From positions 5,488,001-5,552,000 of the forward strand of contig CP114484.1 in NCBI GenBank assembly GCA_027186245.1: a stretch of 64,000 nucleotides of DNA. Reading direction: 5' to 3'. The translations under genes and the position numbers were made by a program. Every line of letters begins with the position of its first letter. Positions within the stretch are counted from its first letter, which is position 1. Origin of the DNA: Coriaria nepalensis. Its lineage: Eukaryota; Streptophyta; Magnoliopsida; Cucurbitales; Coriariaceae. Of this stretch, positions 37,308-48,980 are shown piece after piece. The notes under the pieces are model-generated. The model had not been told where the DNA came from. It searched no databases and saw nothing but the letters and a program-made list of their open reading frames with translations.

Positions 37308-39032
37308 TGTTAGGGAACATCGGGATAGGTATGTAAGTGATTGGTAAAGATCTAATCACTGAACGTGATCACTTGATAGAACTTAATGCTACTGATATTA
37401 CACTTTTAGTGAGTTATGTCGGTAACTATTGTACCTGTGATGCTTAGACCTGAGATCACCACAACACTGACATGTAAGATATCATGCTTTGATATCATTA
37501 TATGTGGTCTTACTAAAGGCCACTAATAAAGTGAATATTGGGCATGTGTTCGAGTATGCGCAGTAATGTAAGGTGATAAAATATGATCAATCACCTCTAT
37601 ATTAGAGGGGATGTTTCTATGAGTTATATAACTTATGCACAAAGAAATCCCTGTGTAAGGTAGTATGGTTCGAGAAAGAGTTCTTCATAAATCTGTTGTC
37701 TAACTACATAAGAAGTTCATGACTTTCATAAAGAAAGTCTAAAAGTGTTTAATAGTTAAACCATACCCTAGGATTTTTTGGAAAAACAAATCATGGAAGG
37801 TCAGTTTGGTGTAGTAATAGTCATCTAAGAATCTTGTGAAAGTTTCTCGTACTTCTCATTACATAGGTGGCACATACACCTTTTTAGAGACTAATGTGTG
37901 TCTGGTGGTTTAAGTTAACTCGATCATAGAGGATGATCCTGGTGACTGTTTATTTTGAAAAGTATTTCCAAAGTTAAACGGTTCATTTGTGAAGAATTGA
38001 TAAAACTCACAAGTTCTTATGGGGCCTACCTGTTGTGGGAATATAGAACATATTTGGTCACACATTCTAAGGTTGATCGGATCGAGGTTGGTTTCTAAAT
38101 TTGAGAATTTTTGACATGTTCATGGTAAACATGATTTAAAGGGTTAAATCATTAATTAGTATAATTTGTTAAGTCTAAGTCACACCTACACTGCTAGTAC
38201 AACCAAAATACGATTTAGATTTAATTAGAAATTAAATAATTAATTAAGAAAAATATTATTCTAACTATTATATACTTATTAAATAGAGATTTGATATAAT
38301 ATTTTTTGGGTTAAAATAAGGTTTGTTAGGCCATTAAAATGTTAATGATCCTAAATGGGCTCACGAGTAAAGCTCAAATTAAAGCCTATATTTTATTGGA
38401 TAAAATTAGATTTTAATTTAGAAATAAAATATTATTTTAATTTTTCAGAAATAATAATTAAAATGGATTTCAAGAAACCCAAACATGGTTAATTTGATTA
38501 AGTGGGTTAAGGCCAAAGAGGCTTGTGCCCTTATACAAAGGTACAAAACCCTAGGGCTTTTCATTATGGTGTGGGCCGCCCACTTTGTAGAAAAGAAAGA
38601 AAGAGAGATCAATTTTCCGATCATCTTTTCTTCCTGTCAATTCGTTTGATTCAAAAGTTGAATTAATTGAACTCGAATCTAACATTCGAGTTGTCAACCG
38701 TGTGGACATAATGGAGACCGGGTGACGGTGAGGGACAACCAAGAGGCGGCGGTGGCGACATGTGAATGGCGGCCACGGTGGCTGTGAACGGCAAAAAGGA
38801 AAAGGGTGAAGTTTCGTCCAGAACTTAGAGAATATTAAGGGCTCGATATAATCTCTTCTTCCCTTTCAATTTTCAATTTGTAATAAGTTTTCAATGTGTA
38901 AATCCATATGCTTGAGAAGCATAGCATCAAACAGGCGGTCATGGTGGTTTGTCGTTTGGGTTCGGATGCCACGGGTTCATTTTTCAAAAATGGATTATAT
39001 CTTATGGTGTGAGAAGGAACCATAGTCTTACA
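37308..39032 (+). mobile_element. LTR of a Ty3/gypsy element (right LTR)
   Basis: About 1.73 kb from TGTTAGGGAACATCGGGA to CTTACA at 39027-39032. It contains the shared family blocks ATCTAATCACTGAACGTG, TGAGATCACCACAACACTG, AAGATATCATGCTTTGATAT, GGCATGTGTTCGAGTATG, AACATATTTGGTCACAC and AAGTCTAAGTCACACC, followed by an AT-rich stretch. A GC-richer patch near 38700-38800 (GAGGCGGCGGTGGCG) is specific to this copy. Confidence 0.65.
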
Positions 39033-40846
39033 GTGTTTCCCTCTTTCATTTTCCCTTTCTCCAGTTAAAGTAAGATAAATTTCGCGTTGTAATTCAGATT
39101 ACAAAAGATTGTAAATTTGTTAAAATAAAGTAGAAAATTATGAAGATATATATATAGAAACTAAAATAATGATTTATTAAACCATTAAAATATGGGACTA
39201 AAAGTAAGAAAACCATGGCAGCATACGGATGAAAAGTACTAATTTAACTGAGAAATTACTTGTGTGGAGGGAGCGAGGACCCTTGTGGCTGCGATTAGTT
39301 TTTCGTTGAATCTGGGGCTTCGTTTAAAAAAAAAAAAAAATGTAACAACAATTATTAAGATGCAGCGCGCTCTCTCTCTCTCTCTCTCTTGCCTTCTGGC
39401 TTCGACCATTTATTTTGGAACCTCCTAGGCCCCAACCGTCCCCTTTTTTATTTTCATCCTCATCGATTATCGTCACCATCATCTATCAACTTTTGTTTCC
39501 TGTCCCCTCCCGGGTAGAAAGAATCCGTTATCACACTAATGTTTTGAGAACTCCCCCTCCCAAAAGGAATAGATAAATAAAATTGGACCAATGAGCCGAT
39601 GATCATTACTTTCACTTAACTTCTCTCTTAATTTTAATCTGCAGGGAAGATAGCAGACAGGAACGGAGCTATCATATGGTAGCTCAAAATATTATTATGT
39701 TGAAGAGTTTCCTGATAGTTTCGTTCACTGGGTGACTGCTGGAGGGACAATCTGATTCCAGATATTGGTTCGAACGTTCCCAAAGTTACCACTACTCCCA
39801 AGTTTTGTGTCTTTAATTATAAATGGTGATAGAGATGGAAATCTGTAAAAGCTGTGGTGGATGCTTGAATCCCTTTGTCGAGATATTAGTACCGAGAAGC
39901 AATCTCCTAGTCCTCACATATATGTACATGGAGAGCATAAATCCTATACCGTAAGATGTCATCCAGATCCAAATTAAAGCTCAATAGCATAAAACATTCA
40001 AGACTTAACAGAGGGAAAAGAACAGGGAAAAGAAATCTTTGTTGGCTCATTGTTATCTTCTTCCTCTGTCAGCTCATGGACTCCAGTAGATTTCACTTTT
40101 GCAAATATCATAATCCTCTACTCAAGAAACCACTTTGCAGGTCATTGATTCTTTACTTCATTTGATGGTTAGCTTTGCACCGGGGTGTGACTAACATTCT
40201 AGTCTGTAACTGGTGTGTTGGAAAGGCATCTACAAAGACTCTAGTTTTGGGCTACTGACCAAGATTTGTAAATGTGAAATGCCCATTTTACTGAATCTGT
40301 CTTGTGTGATGTTTCTTCTGAGGAACTAATCAAGTGAGTTTACCGGTTACTGGCTGAACATTCTGAAAATGCATATTGAATGAATCATTCTCTAATAAGC
40401 AGTTCTCTACCTCGACTCTGAGAATGCAATCCCATAATTATTATAGTGCCTGGTACCCTCATTCTTTTGCATTGTTTGAGGATATCATTTGTTGTTTGCG
40501 TTCTAAAAAACCAAGAGAACAAAAATGGGGGTTTGGGAATTGGTAGATTAGATGCCCAACTAGATATAAATATCATATATTTGGAATTAATTTGTTGTAA
40601 GCTGGAAAAAGGCATCAGAGCAAGAAATGGGATTCATGTATGAATTATACGGATGTTGAATAGCGAGCAACGCTTAGACACAAGATGTAAACGGTTTGAC
40701 GCGATTAATGAGACCCCAAAACATGTCTGAGCAGTTTCTAACTGGACTGAGAATCAGAGAAAAACTATAGCAAGCAAAAGAGTAAAGGTAAAACAAATGG
40801 CATCAGACAAAATCGCATAAACTCCTCGAGTTAGCAGAGAAAAAGG
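39033..40846 (+). other. Possible unrecognised transcribed locus or gene relic (about 39360-40170)
   Basis: A (CT)n tract at 39370-39390 and a CT-rich, GC-elevated segment look like a plant leader. A good acceptor (TTTTAATCTGCAG/GGAAG, 39644) begins a stretch with coding-like character. The frame 39654-39755 reads TELSYGSSKYYYVEEFPDS, then FVHWVTAGGTI and a stop. Nearby frames give NVPKVTTTPKFCVFNYKW and LNPFVEILVPRS, as if one reading frame had been broken by small shifts. A separate 69-residue frame starts at 39956 (MSSRSKLKLNSIKHSR) with a basic N-terminus and a hydrophobic centre. I recognise none of these. 40170-40846 shows nothing certain and probably ends as the eIF3k 3' UTR. Confidence 0.3.
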
Positions 40847-42816
40847 TCAGCCAAGAATTGGGAAGATGCGAGTGATGTGTTCTAATGGAATGGCATCTCT
40901 TGTATTCTTCTTCAGTTGTGGGTTATTGAATTTGTTGTGAGGTAGGCTAATGAGCTGTCCCCGGCCCTGAATTTTTTCGAGAATCCAACCAGAATTAGCT
41001 ACTTGGTGCTCCAGGAATTTGTCCAAGGATAAACCCTCAATATTGATGGCCTACAAATATGAAAGAAAAATATTCAAGGAGGTCTACCTTCATTTGCAAA
41101 GCAGAAGTCGATAATAATGTGGAGGAATCATCAGTACTTGTAACAAGAAAATGAGTGTAAACCAATTAACAGATATCCCTCAAGAAACAAAGCCTTGCCA
41201 TGAACCATGAGCTAGGAACACAATCAGAGCATACCTCAGCAAGCACAGATCGAGGAAGGTTTTGATAAGTTAAAGAGAGGACATGAGCTGCATAGGCTTG
41301 GATTGCTTCCTCAAAACCTGCATTTAGTTTCTTGTACAAGTCAGCTAGTTTGAAACAAAACAAAAAATGTCCACAAACCATAAATGGAGATGAATGATGA
41401 AGAAGAGAAACTTGAAGAGTCATGAAGTGACGGGAAAGGTTCAAATGTACTAACCTAACCATAACTAACTACATTATGCATATTCATATCAGACCTATAA
41501 AACATATTTGTTCCAATGGGTGGTAATTGGCTTGTTGAAATTAAAGATGGTGACAAGTGCAGAGGAATGCAGGTTCCAGTGTGTCAAATCATACTCGCTT
41601 GTTAAGAATGAAGGCGCCATCTAAAATTGCACCAACAGTAAGTGGAAAAGTTCTTGGGCAAATCTGGTCCATGTGAACCAAACCAATCACGAAATTCCAT
41701 ATATATTTACATTATTAATCTCATAAAATAGTGTAAGATATAATGAAGGGGTATGTTTGATTACATGATATGGCAAGTTAGGCTTATAGATAGTTTATAC
41801 GTTCACCTGAGAATTTCTCCACTTAAGAATATTCCCTAAACCATATTTAGTTAAGGCTTACTCCTATACCAGGTCCCCCGTTGAATTACCCTCAACAAAG
41901 GTGCATAAGATGTACTCCCAGATTGGTTCATCTAAGAATCGCTCATGCACCAGGTTCACCTGAGGATTACTCGTGAAATTGGTTCATCTACAAGTTACGC
42001 TTTTTAGTCAGGGAGACATTATTTTCCTACAAATAAAGTGCTGATATGCGAATTCAACTCACTAATACAGCTGTGTTTCACATCTTAGACGGCAGTAAAA
42101 TAAGACAAAATAAAATAGCCAAGCAAGAATACAATGAACAACAGTCCACAAATACCTGGCACTGCCTCAACTATATGACGACTCTTGGCTGCTTCATCCC
42201 AAAATTGACGAAATCTTCCAGTCTGTCATGTTTAGCAGATGAGAACTACTTGCCCATTCTGCGCACAGGAGCGCAATAGGAGACAGAGAATGGAAAGACA
42301 AACAACAAAAAAGTGCACCTCCAAATAGTGTGAAAGAACAATCAGCGTCTTGAACTGCTCCTCCATTTGCTGATAATTCAAATGTGCAGGAAATCATCAC
42401 GACGATAGAAATGACAAAATTCATATCATACCCTGTCTAGAGGTAGAGAATTACCACTCGTTCTGGAATCAGAAAGAGACAAAGGCTGAAATCTGGAGCG
42501 GGCATGGCCATCAGTGCTTTGACCAATATGCGGGCGACGATTTGAGTACTCATTCTTTCTGGCTCAAACTGAAAATCAAGTTAAGCGAGAGTAGCGTGAT
42601 AATTACAATCCAGAAGAAGACCGGAAAAAAAAAAGTAGAAGAGGAGATCAGGGGGGGAACCTGGTAGAGGCGGAGAAGGCAGAGATTAGCATCCAAATTG
42701 TAGGTTTGGGAGGAGACCTGCTCGTTGACATAGTTTTCGAGGTCGGGAAGGATATCGGGATTGTAAGGATTTACGGCCACCAGCTGCTCCACCGTGTACG
42801 CCATCTCTCTTCCCAT
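40847..42816 (-). CDS. TIF3K1: Eukaryotic translation initiation factor 3 subunit K
   Basis: Small non-core subunit of eIF3, acting in the cytoplasm in 40S recruitment. Six exons: 42661-42816, 42455-42568, 42319-42369, 42156-42222, 41235-41317, 40847-41050. They join in phase to 224 residues, against 226 in Arabidopsis eIF3k. Recognisable segments, in order, are YTVEQLVAVNPYNPDILPD, NLCLLRLYQFEPERMST, ALMAMPAPDFSLCLFLIPER, MEEQFKTLIVLSHYLETGRF, QFWDEAAKSRHI, YQNLPRSVLAEAINIEGLSL and the end LEHITRIFPILG. This corresponds to the HAM/PCI-type fold of the family. The ATG gives the conserved MGRE start, and a GC-rich leader lies just upstream. No lesion. Confidence 0.97.
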
Positions 42817-43799
42817 CTGCGTATTCGGACCTTTCTTCTCCCTTCCTTCTACCGACTCGAAACAATACTCTCAAAACCCTAAACACCTAAACTCAACACA
42901 TTTCAACTTTTGATTACTTTACTCATAGAAAGTGGTGGATCACTCGATCACACTGCAAAGACTAATTTGTCCTCACCAGTTTGTCATCTGTTTTGCTGTG
43001 AATTAAATAATCTATTAAGAGAAAGTGTTTTTACTCCTTAAGAGAATTAAATTATATATTATATATAAAATATGTCTTCATATATCTTACTTTATCTATA
43101 AAAGTTGCACTTGGGTCAAAATTTTGACCACATGTAAAATTCCCTTAAGACTCTCAATCACACGATATGGCAAGTTTCTTAGAGTTGTTGAATCACGTAA
43201 TAAATCATTACACACTTTCTAAATTATAATCGAGTAATCGGGCAAAATAGATAAAATAAGTCTCTGACCTTTAAATTTGATTTCTCAATAGCTTTTTAAA
43301 GAGGAGTCATCGAATAATCGTGTAAAATGAACAGAGACTCAGAAGTCTATGTTCTGTAAATATGATTACTCGATGGTTTTTAAAGAGAAGCCATTGAGCA
43401 ATAAGGAAATATGGACAGAGACTTTCATCTTTGTAACTAAGAATACTGATTTTCTTTTATTTTTTTTCCTTCTATATAAATGAAAAGATTTTTCATAATC
43501 ATATGCTTCAATGGTGAATGGAAGGAGAATATGAACCCAAATTAGAAAGAGAATTCGTTGTATTTGCATAAAAATAGCATGGATGCATCATTTGGAGTTT
43601 CAATTGAATCTAATGTCACGTATACTCAACTGTTGGCAGTTATGTACAATTCTTTTGACGTAAATCGCCATGAATGGTGTCTTACAAGTTATAGAGTAAA
43701 ATGGTGTCTTGTCTGCTATTTATAAGAAATAACAAAAACGTGAAGGGATTTTTATGTCACTTGCAATCTAAAGATAAAAGATTTCCCATGTAAGTAAAG
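42817..43799. other. eIF3k upstream region and AT-rich spacer
   Basis: No gene. The first 80 bases are GC-richer and likely the eIF3k leader. A short tandem repeat at 43229-43441 is listed separately. The rest is AT-rich. Confidence 0.5.
43229..43441. repeat. Tandem repeat, ~80-84 bp unit, 2.5 copies
   Basis: Units start at 43229 (ATCGAGTAATCGGGC), 43309 (ATCGAATAATCGTGT) and 43393 (ATTGAGCAATAAGG, partial). Each carries an AAAAT(A/G)(A/G)ACAGAGACT-type segment and ends with a CTTTTTAAAGAGGAGTC-like word. Copies are diverged, so the array is not recent. No coding sense. Confidence 0.75.
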
Positions 43800-45700
43800 T
43801 TGATTCCAAAGACTAAGAGAGACTCACGTGATGAGAATCAGCTTCAATTACCTAAGCTTCCTACCTTTTATGATCATCTTGCTAATAATATTGATGATCA
43901 TTGTAGCGGCATATCGAATTATAAGAATTGTCAGGATAATTATGAGAAATTTTATTATTATGATCATGGTAGGGACAAATATCACAATGATAATGAGGCT
44001 TTAGATGAGGATTATAATGAGGATGCATATGAGATTAAGGTTAAGGATGATGATGATGAGAGAGTGGAGGAAGAGGGTGTTAGTAATCGCAACAACGAGA
44101 ACAATATTACGAATCAAGAGTACAAGGATAACCACCTCAAAGGGGTAAGATTCTTTAAGAATTATGATAACGTAGATCACATAGATGAACCACCTTCACC
44201 ATTACCATGTATTGTGCGTTCACTAGAACCGGGAGATAAAATTAAAGGTGAAGATGGTGTTATATACCCAACGTTCCACATGCGGTGAAGGCATTTCAGG
44301 TCCGGTTATTTATTCCCAAATAAGTGGAGGGTAAGTCTACATGTGCATACGATGGCGAAGAATTTTGAGTTCAAGGTGAAGAAGTCGAACAAAACTATAT
44401 TTGTTTTCATATGTATAGATCCAAATTGCAAGAGACGAATTCGTGTAACTTGAAAGAAAAAATCTTTGTTTTTCCTAGTTCGAACCTATAAATATCACCA
44501 CATATGTAATCTTACATACATGCAACACAATCATTGGCATCTATAATTAGTCGATATATGAAAGGCAAGTACCAATGGTATAACGAGACTTCGAAAGCTC
44601 GACTTCTTGTTGATATTGTCTATAATGATCTAGGGGTCCAAATTAGTTATTGGAATGCATGAAAATCAAGATCTATTGCACATAACCTTATTCGGGATAC
44701 GATAGAAGTTAGTTATAAATACTTACCATTATATGCAGATAGGATGAAAATGGTAAATTTGGGGATTGTAATGACAATTTTGACTAATGCAAATAATAGA
44801 TTTCTTTTTTTTTTTTCATGGAATTTAGAGTTGCAATTATGAGGTTTCGATTTTTTTAGAAGGATTATTTGCATTAATGGTATCTTTTGAAGTCTAAGTA
44901 CAAAGACATGCTTTTATTTGCAACTGCTCAAGATGGTAACTACCATCTTTATCCAATAGTATGGGCTATAGTTGATTCAGAGAATGATGTCTCATGGAAA
45001 TGGTTCCTGAATAACCTAAAGGGTTTGATCCTTGATACCGTAGATTTGGTTCTTATATCGGACTAGGTAAAGAGTATTGATAACATTATACATAATGCTT
45101 ATCCCAATGCAAAACATGGTAAATGCACCTAGCACCTCGGGTAAAACATAAAGGCAAAGTTCAAGTCTGGTGGGCTTATGAATCTATTTTACAAAGCAAC
45201 CAAAGCATATAGGGTTAGAGATTTCAACACATACTTGAATGAGATTTGACCCCAACACTCAGTGTGGAAACCTATCTAGAGATGGCTGGATTTCAATATT
45301 GGGTGAGAGCTCATTTCAATAGTGATTGGTATAATATAATCACTAATAATATTGTCAAGTCACTTAATGCTTCATTAAAAGATCACGTGATTATCCAATT
45401 ATATTGTTGCTCGATGAAATTAGGAAGATTGTGACAACTTGGTTTTACAAACGAAAATGTACAACAAATCAAAAAAACTCCTCATTGACTTCTAATGTAG
45501 AGAAACAGTTAATGAAAAGATATAGTGAATCATTAACAATGAAGGTTTGTAGCATGAACGAGTCAATGTTTGAGGTGATTGGTGGTTGTACTACTAATGC
45601 ATCGGTATATTTAGTTAAGAAGAGTTGCACATGCAAGGTTTTCCACTTTGAAAAGATATCGAGCGCTCATATCTTAGCCGTTTTGAGCTTCCTAGTTTCG
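43800..45700 (+). mobile_element. MULE (Mutator-like) transposase pseudogene
   Basis: Remains of a MuDR-class transposase in several frames. An acidic N-terminal region (43800-44288, Asn/Asp/Glu-rich) ends in GEDGVIYPTFHMR. The Mutator N-terminal zinc domain follows (about 44288-44450, NFEFKVKKSNKTIFVF and DPNCKRRIRV). The DDE-like core is at 44890-45070: KYKDMLLFATAQDGNYHLYP, IVWAIVDSENDVSWKWF. Last is the SWIM zinc finger (about 45620-45680, CTCKVFHFEKISSAHILAV). Several stops and shifts make it inactive. The usual sequence after the SWIM finger is replaced at about 45700 by minus-strand copia RT sequence. Terminal inverted repeats were not found. Confidence 0.88.
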
Positions 45701-48700
45701 AGTAACCATGTGGGAATCCATTTTATCTCATCTTCTTCCCGAGTTGTCTTTGGACATTGCTCTTTAGAAAGAAGTACTCCATGTTTGGTCGGTAATTGAC
45801 TCTTCTTAGAGTTTTGCATTGAGAATCGAGCCATCACCTTATCTATATAAGAGGCTTGAGATAGTGTCAAAAACTTATTCTTTCTATCTCTTAGGATTTG
45901 GATTCCTAGAATATAGCTTGCTTCCCCCAAATCTTTCATTCGAAATTTCTTCATGTTAGACAATATTTCTACATCATTCATAATGAGTAAAATATTATCT
46001 ATATAAAGAACTAAGAAGACCACCTTCTTATCTTTGATGTGTTTATAGATATATGGTTCATCAACATTTTGCTCGAAACTATATGTCTTTATAGTCTCAT
46101 CAAACCTTATGTTCCAAGACCTAGAGGCTTGCTAAAATCCATATATGGATCTAAGCAACTTGCAAACTTTTTGCTTTTTGCTCTTTTGCACAAAACTTCT
46201 GATTGCATCATATAAATGCTTTCTTCAAGATAGCCATTTAGAAAAGTTGTCTTGACATCCATTTGCCATATCGTAGTCTAAATTAGAGACTATGGATGAA
46301 AGAATGCGTATAGACTTTAGCATTGCAGTAGGAGAGAGTATTTTCATAATCGACTCATTCCCTTTGGGTATATCCCTTTGCCATAAGTCGTGCTTTGAAA
46401 GTCTCTACTTTTTCATCTATGCCTATTTTTTTCTTGAAGATTCATTTACATCCAATGGGCCTGACATCTTCAGGTGGATCTATAAGTTCTCATACAGAAT
46501 CAAAATATATGAATTTCATTTCTTGGTTCATTGCATCTTTCCATTCATCCTTGTTAGTATCACCCTTTGCTTCGTTAATGGTCAATAGATCATCCTGGTT
46601 TATGTTTGATACTAGAACCTGTGTCTCGTGTTTGTAACGAATGAGTTGTCTCACAAACCTCCCACTACGACAAGCTAACAGGTGTTCTGACTAGGACCGA
46701 TGGTCGCCTGATGTTGTCATTCATCAAATGGTGATTGAGATTGTTTGATCTTATCAGAATTCAATTCCTCTAGTCCTACCTTACTATGAGATTTATAATT
46801 TGTCATATAGTCATGTTTGAGAAAGGTTGCATTTGTCAATACAAACACATTTTTCTCACTATGACTATAGTGAAGCCAACAAATATGCAAACTTTAGATC
46901 GCGAGTCTAACTTCCCAGTATTTGATTTCAGCACATGTGCTGGACATCCCCATATGAAAATGGCATAAACTAAGTTTAGTGTCATTCCACAACTCTAAAG
47001 GTGTCTTTTGTATAGACTTAGATGGAACTACATTCAAAATGTATATCACGGATTGAAGTGTATATACCCAAAACATGAGTGGTAGGGATGAGTAGCTTAA
47101 CATTAACCTAACCATATCTAATAAGGTTTTATTTCTCTTTTTTGTAATACCATTCTATTGTGGTGTTCCAGGTGTTATGAGTTGGGATAGAATACCATGC
47201 TCCAACAAATGATATTTGAACTCAAAATCAACGTATTCACCTCCTCGATCTAATCAAAGTGTTTTAAGTGATTTTTCTAATTGTTTTTCAGCTTCTACTC
47301 GAAATTCCTTGAACTTTCCAAAAGTTTTAGATTTTCTTTGCATTCGGTATATATATCCGTATCTAGAATAATCATCAATGAACATGATGAGATATTCATA
47401 AACACCTCTTGCTTTTACATTTATAGGACCCCAGACGTCGTTATATACTAACTCAAGTGGTTCTTTAGCTTTTTGGTGGCCCTTTGTAGAGAAAGGTCTC
47501 TCAGTCATTTTTTCTTCTAGACATGATTGACAAATAGAAAGAGTGCCAACAATTAGCTCTCATAAAGGACCATCCTTTACTAACCTGTTTATCCTATCAA
47601 GATTGATATGTCCTAACCTAACATGCAAAGATACATATCATCATTTTAAGAAACTTTTTATCATTTTTTTGACTTAAGATTTGCTACTTTAAATAATTCT
47701 GAATTATTTAACGATTTTTCATTTGGTCAAAGCAGATAGAGTCCATTAGTTTTTTTTTCATGAAAAATATCGAAACATTTCTTTGAAATAATAATCTCAT
47801 TATTACTAAAAGATATATAAAAATTTTGTTCATGTAATATAGATAAAGAAATCAAATTTCTGCAAAATCTAGGAAGAAAATAAACATATTCAAAATAAGA
47901 TAATTATTGCTAAAAACTACATAGATTGCTTCTATTGCTTTAACTGAAATGATCGCACTACTGCCAACTCTCATCATTACCTCACCAACAACAAGCTCCC
48001 TCGAATAATTAAGCATATGTAAAGAATAACAAACAGGATTAGTGGCTCCCGAATCTACTATCCAAGATGACAAATCATCTTCCAGTAAACACGCTTCTAA
48101 AATAAGTAAATCAAATTTACATTTCTTATTCTTCTTTAGCTCGGAGAGATACTTATTACAGTTTCTCTTTCAATGGCCATCAACTCTGCAGTGGAAACAC
48201 TTTCCCTTGGGTTCCTTTTTCTTGGAGTTGTTATTCTTCTTATTCTCTTTGCCTTTAAGTGATTTTTTGGCTTTCTTTCCCTTCTTGTCCTTACCACTAG
48301 TGTACCTTCTCTTATTGTTCTTAACATAAGAGGAAGATGGTTTTTGTTCAACAATATTTGCTTCACCCTCTTTGAACCTCGCCTTATTAAGGGTCTCAAA
48401 AGTCTACAATTCATTCAACAGTTGAGTCATGTTATACTGTAACTTGTTCATAACATAGAGGTAGTAAATGCAGCAAAAGCCGGTGAGAGTGACTCAAGTA
48501 TGATGCTAACTTGAGTGCGCTCATCAATGGTAGCTCAATATATTTTCACCTCATGCATCGTGTTGATCATGTTCAAAACATTATATCTGATAGAAACTCT
48601 TTTCTTTATTTTGGCGTTCATGTAGGTTATTGTAGTCTCATGTAGGTTATTTTAGTCGGATTGCTGCCCAAATAAGGCCTAGAGAGACTCCAATATCTCA

Positions 48701-48980
48701 TATGCAGTCTCCAGATTTTCATGTCTCTTCCTAAGAACATCGCTCATGCTCATCAACATGTATCATTTGGCTTTGTTATTGGATTAGATCCAATTGTCAT
48801 ACTTTTTCTGTATATTACGGGTAGCATTAGCAGCGGGCTCTTCAGAACATTCCTCGATCAAGATAAACTTATGGTTCTCGCAAATTAATACCATGTTTAA
48901 GTTTGATTTTCATCTCATAAAATTATCACAAGTTGATTTGTACTCGTTAAGTAAAGCGGTAACGAGATTATTGATTGAAG
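45701..48980 (-). mobile_element. Ty1/copia retrotransposon pseudogene, truncated
   Basis: Minus-strand gag-pol in standard copia order. Gag is at about 48980-48400 (STCDNFMR, EECSEEPAANATRNIQKKYD). A CCHC knuckle lies at about 48150-48200 (CFHCRVDGH, with a stop inside, then C). The aspartic protease start is at 48073-48030 (SSWIVDSGATN). Integrase runs from 47508 to about 46900 (ELVYNDVWGPINVKARG, MFIDDYSRYGYIY, YSSLPLMFWVYTLQSVIYIL). RT runs from about 46600 (DEWKDAMNQEMKF, ARLMAKGYTQRE) to 45720 (VLYIDNILLIMNDVE, KDLGEASYILGIQILRDRKN). YVDD is YIDN. RNase H and the 3' LTR are missing at the MULE junction. Many stops. No LTR was recognised on the upstream side. Confidence 0.92.

Noticed and set aside
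43800..44288. 162-codon acidic frame as an independent gene
   Set aside because: It runs straight into the Mutator N-terminal domain and is best read as the 5' part of the dead MULE.
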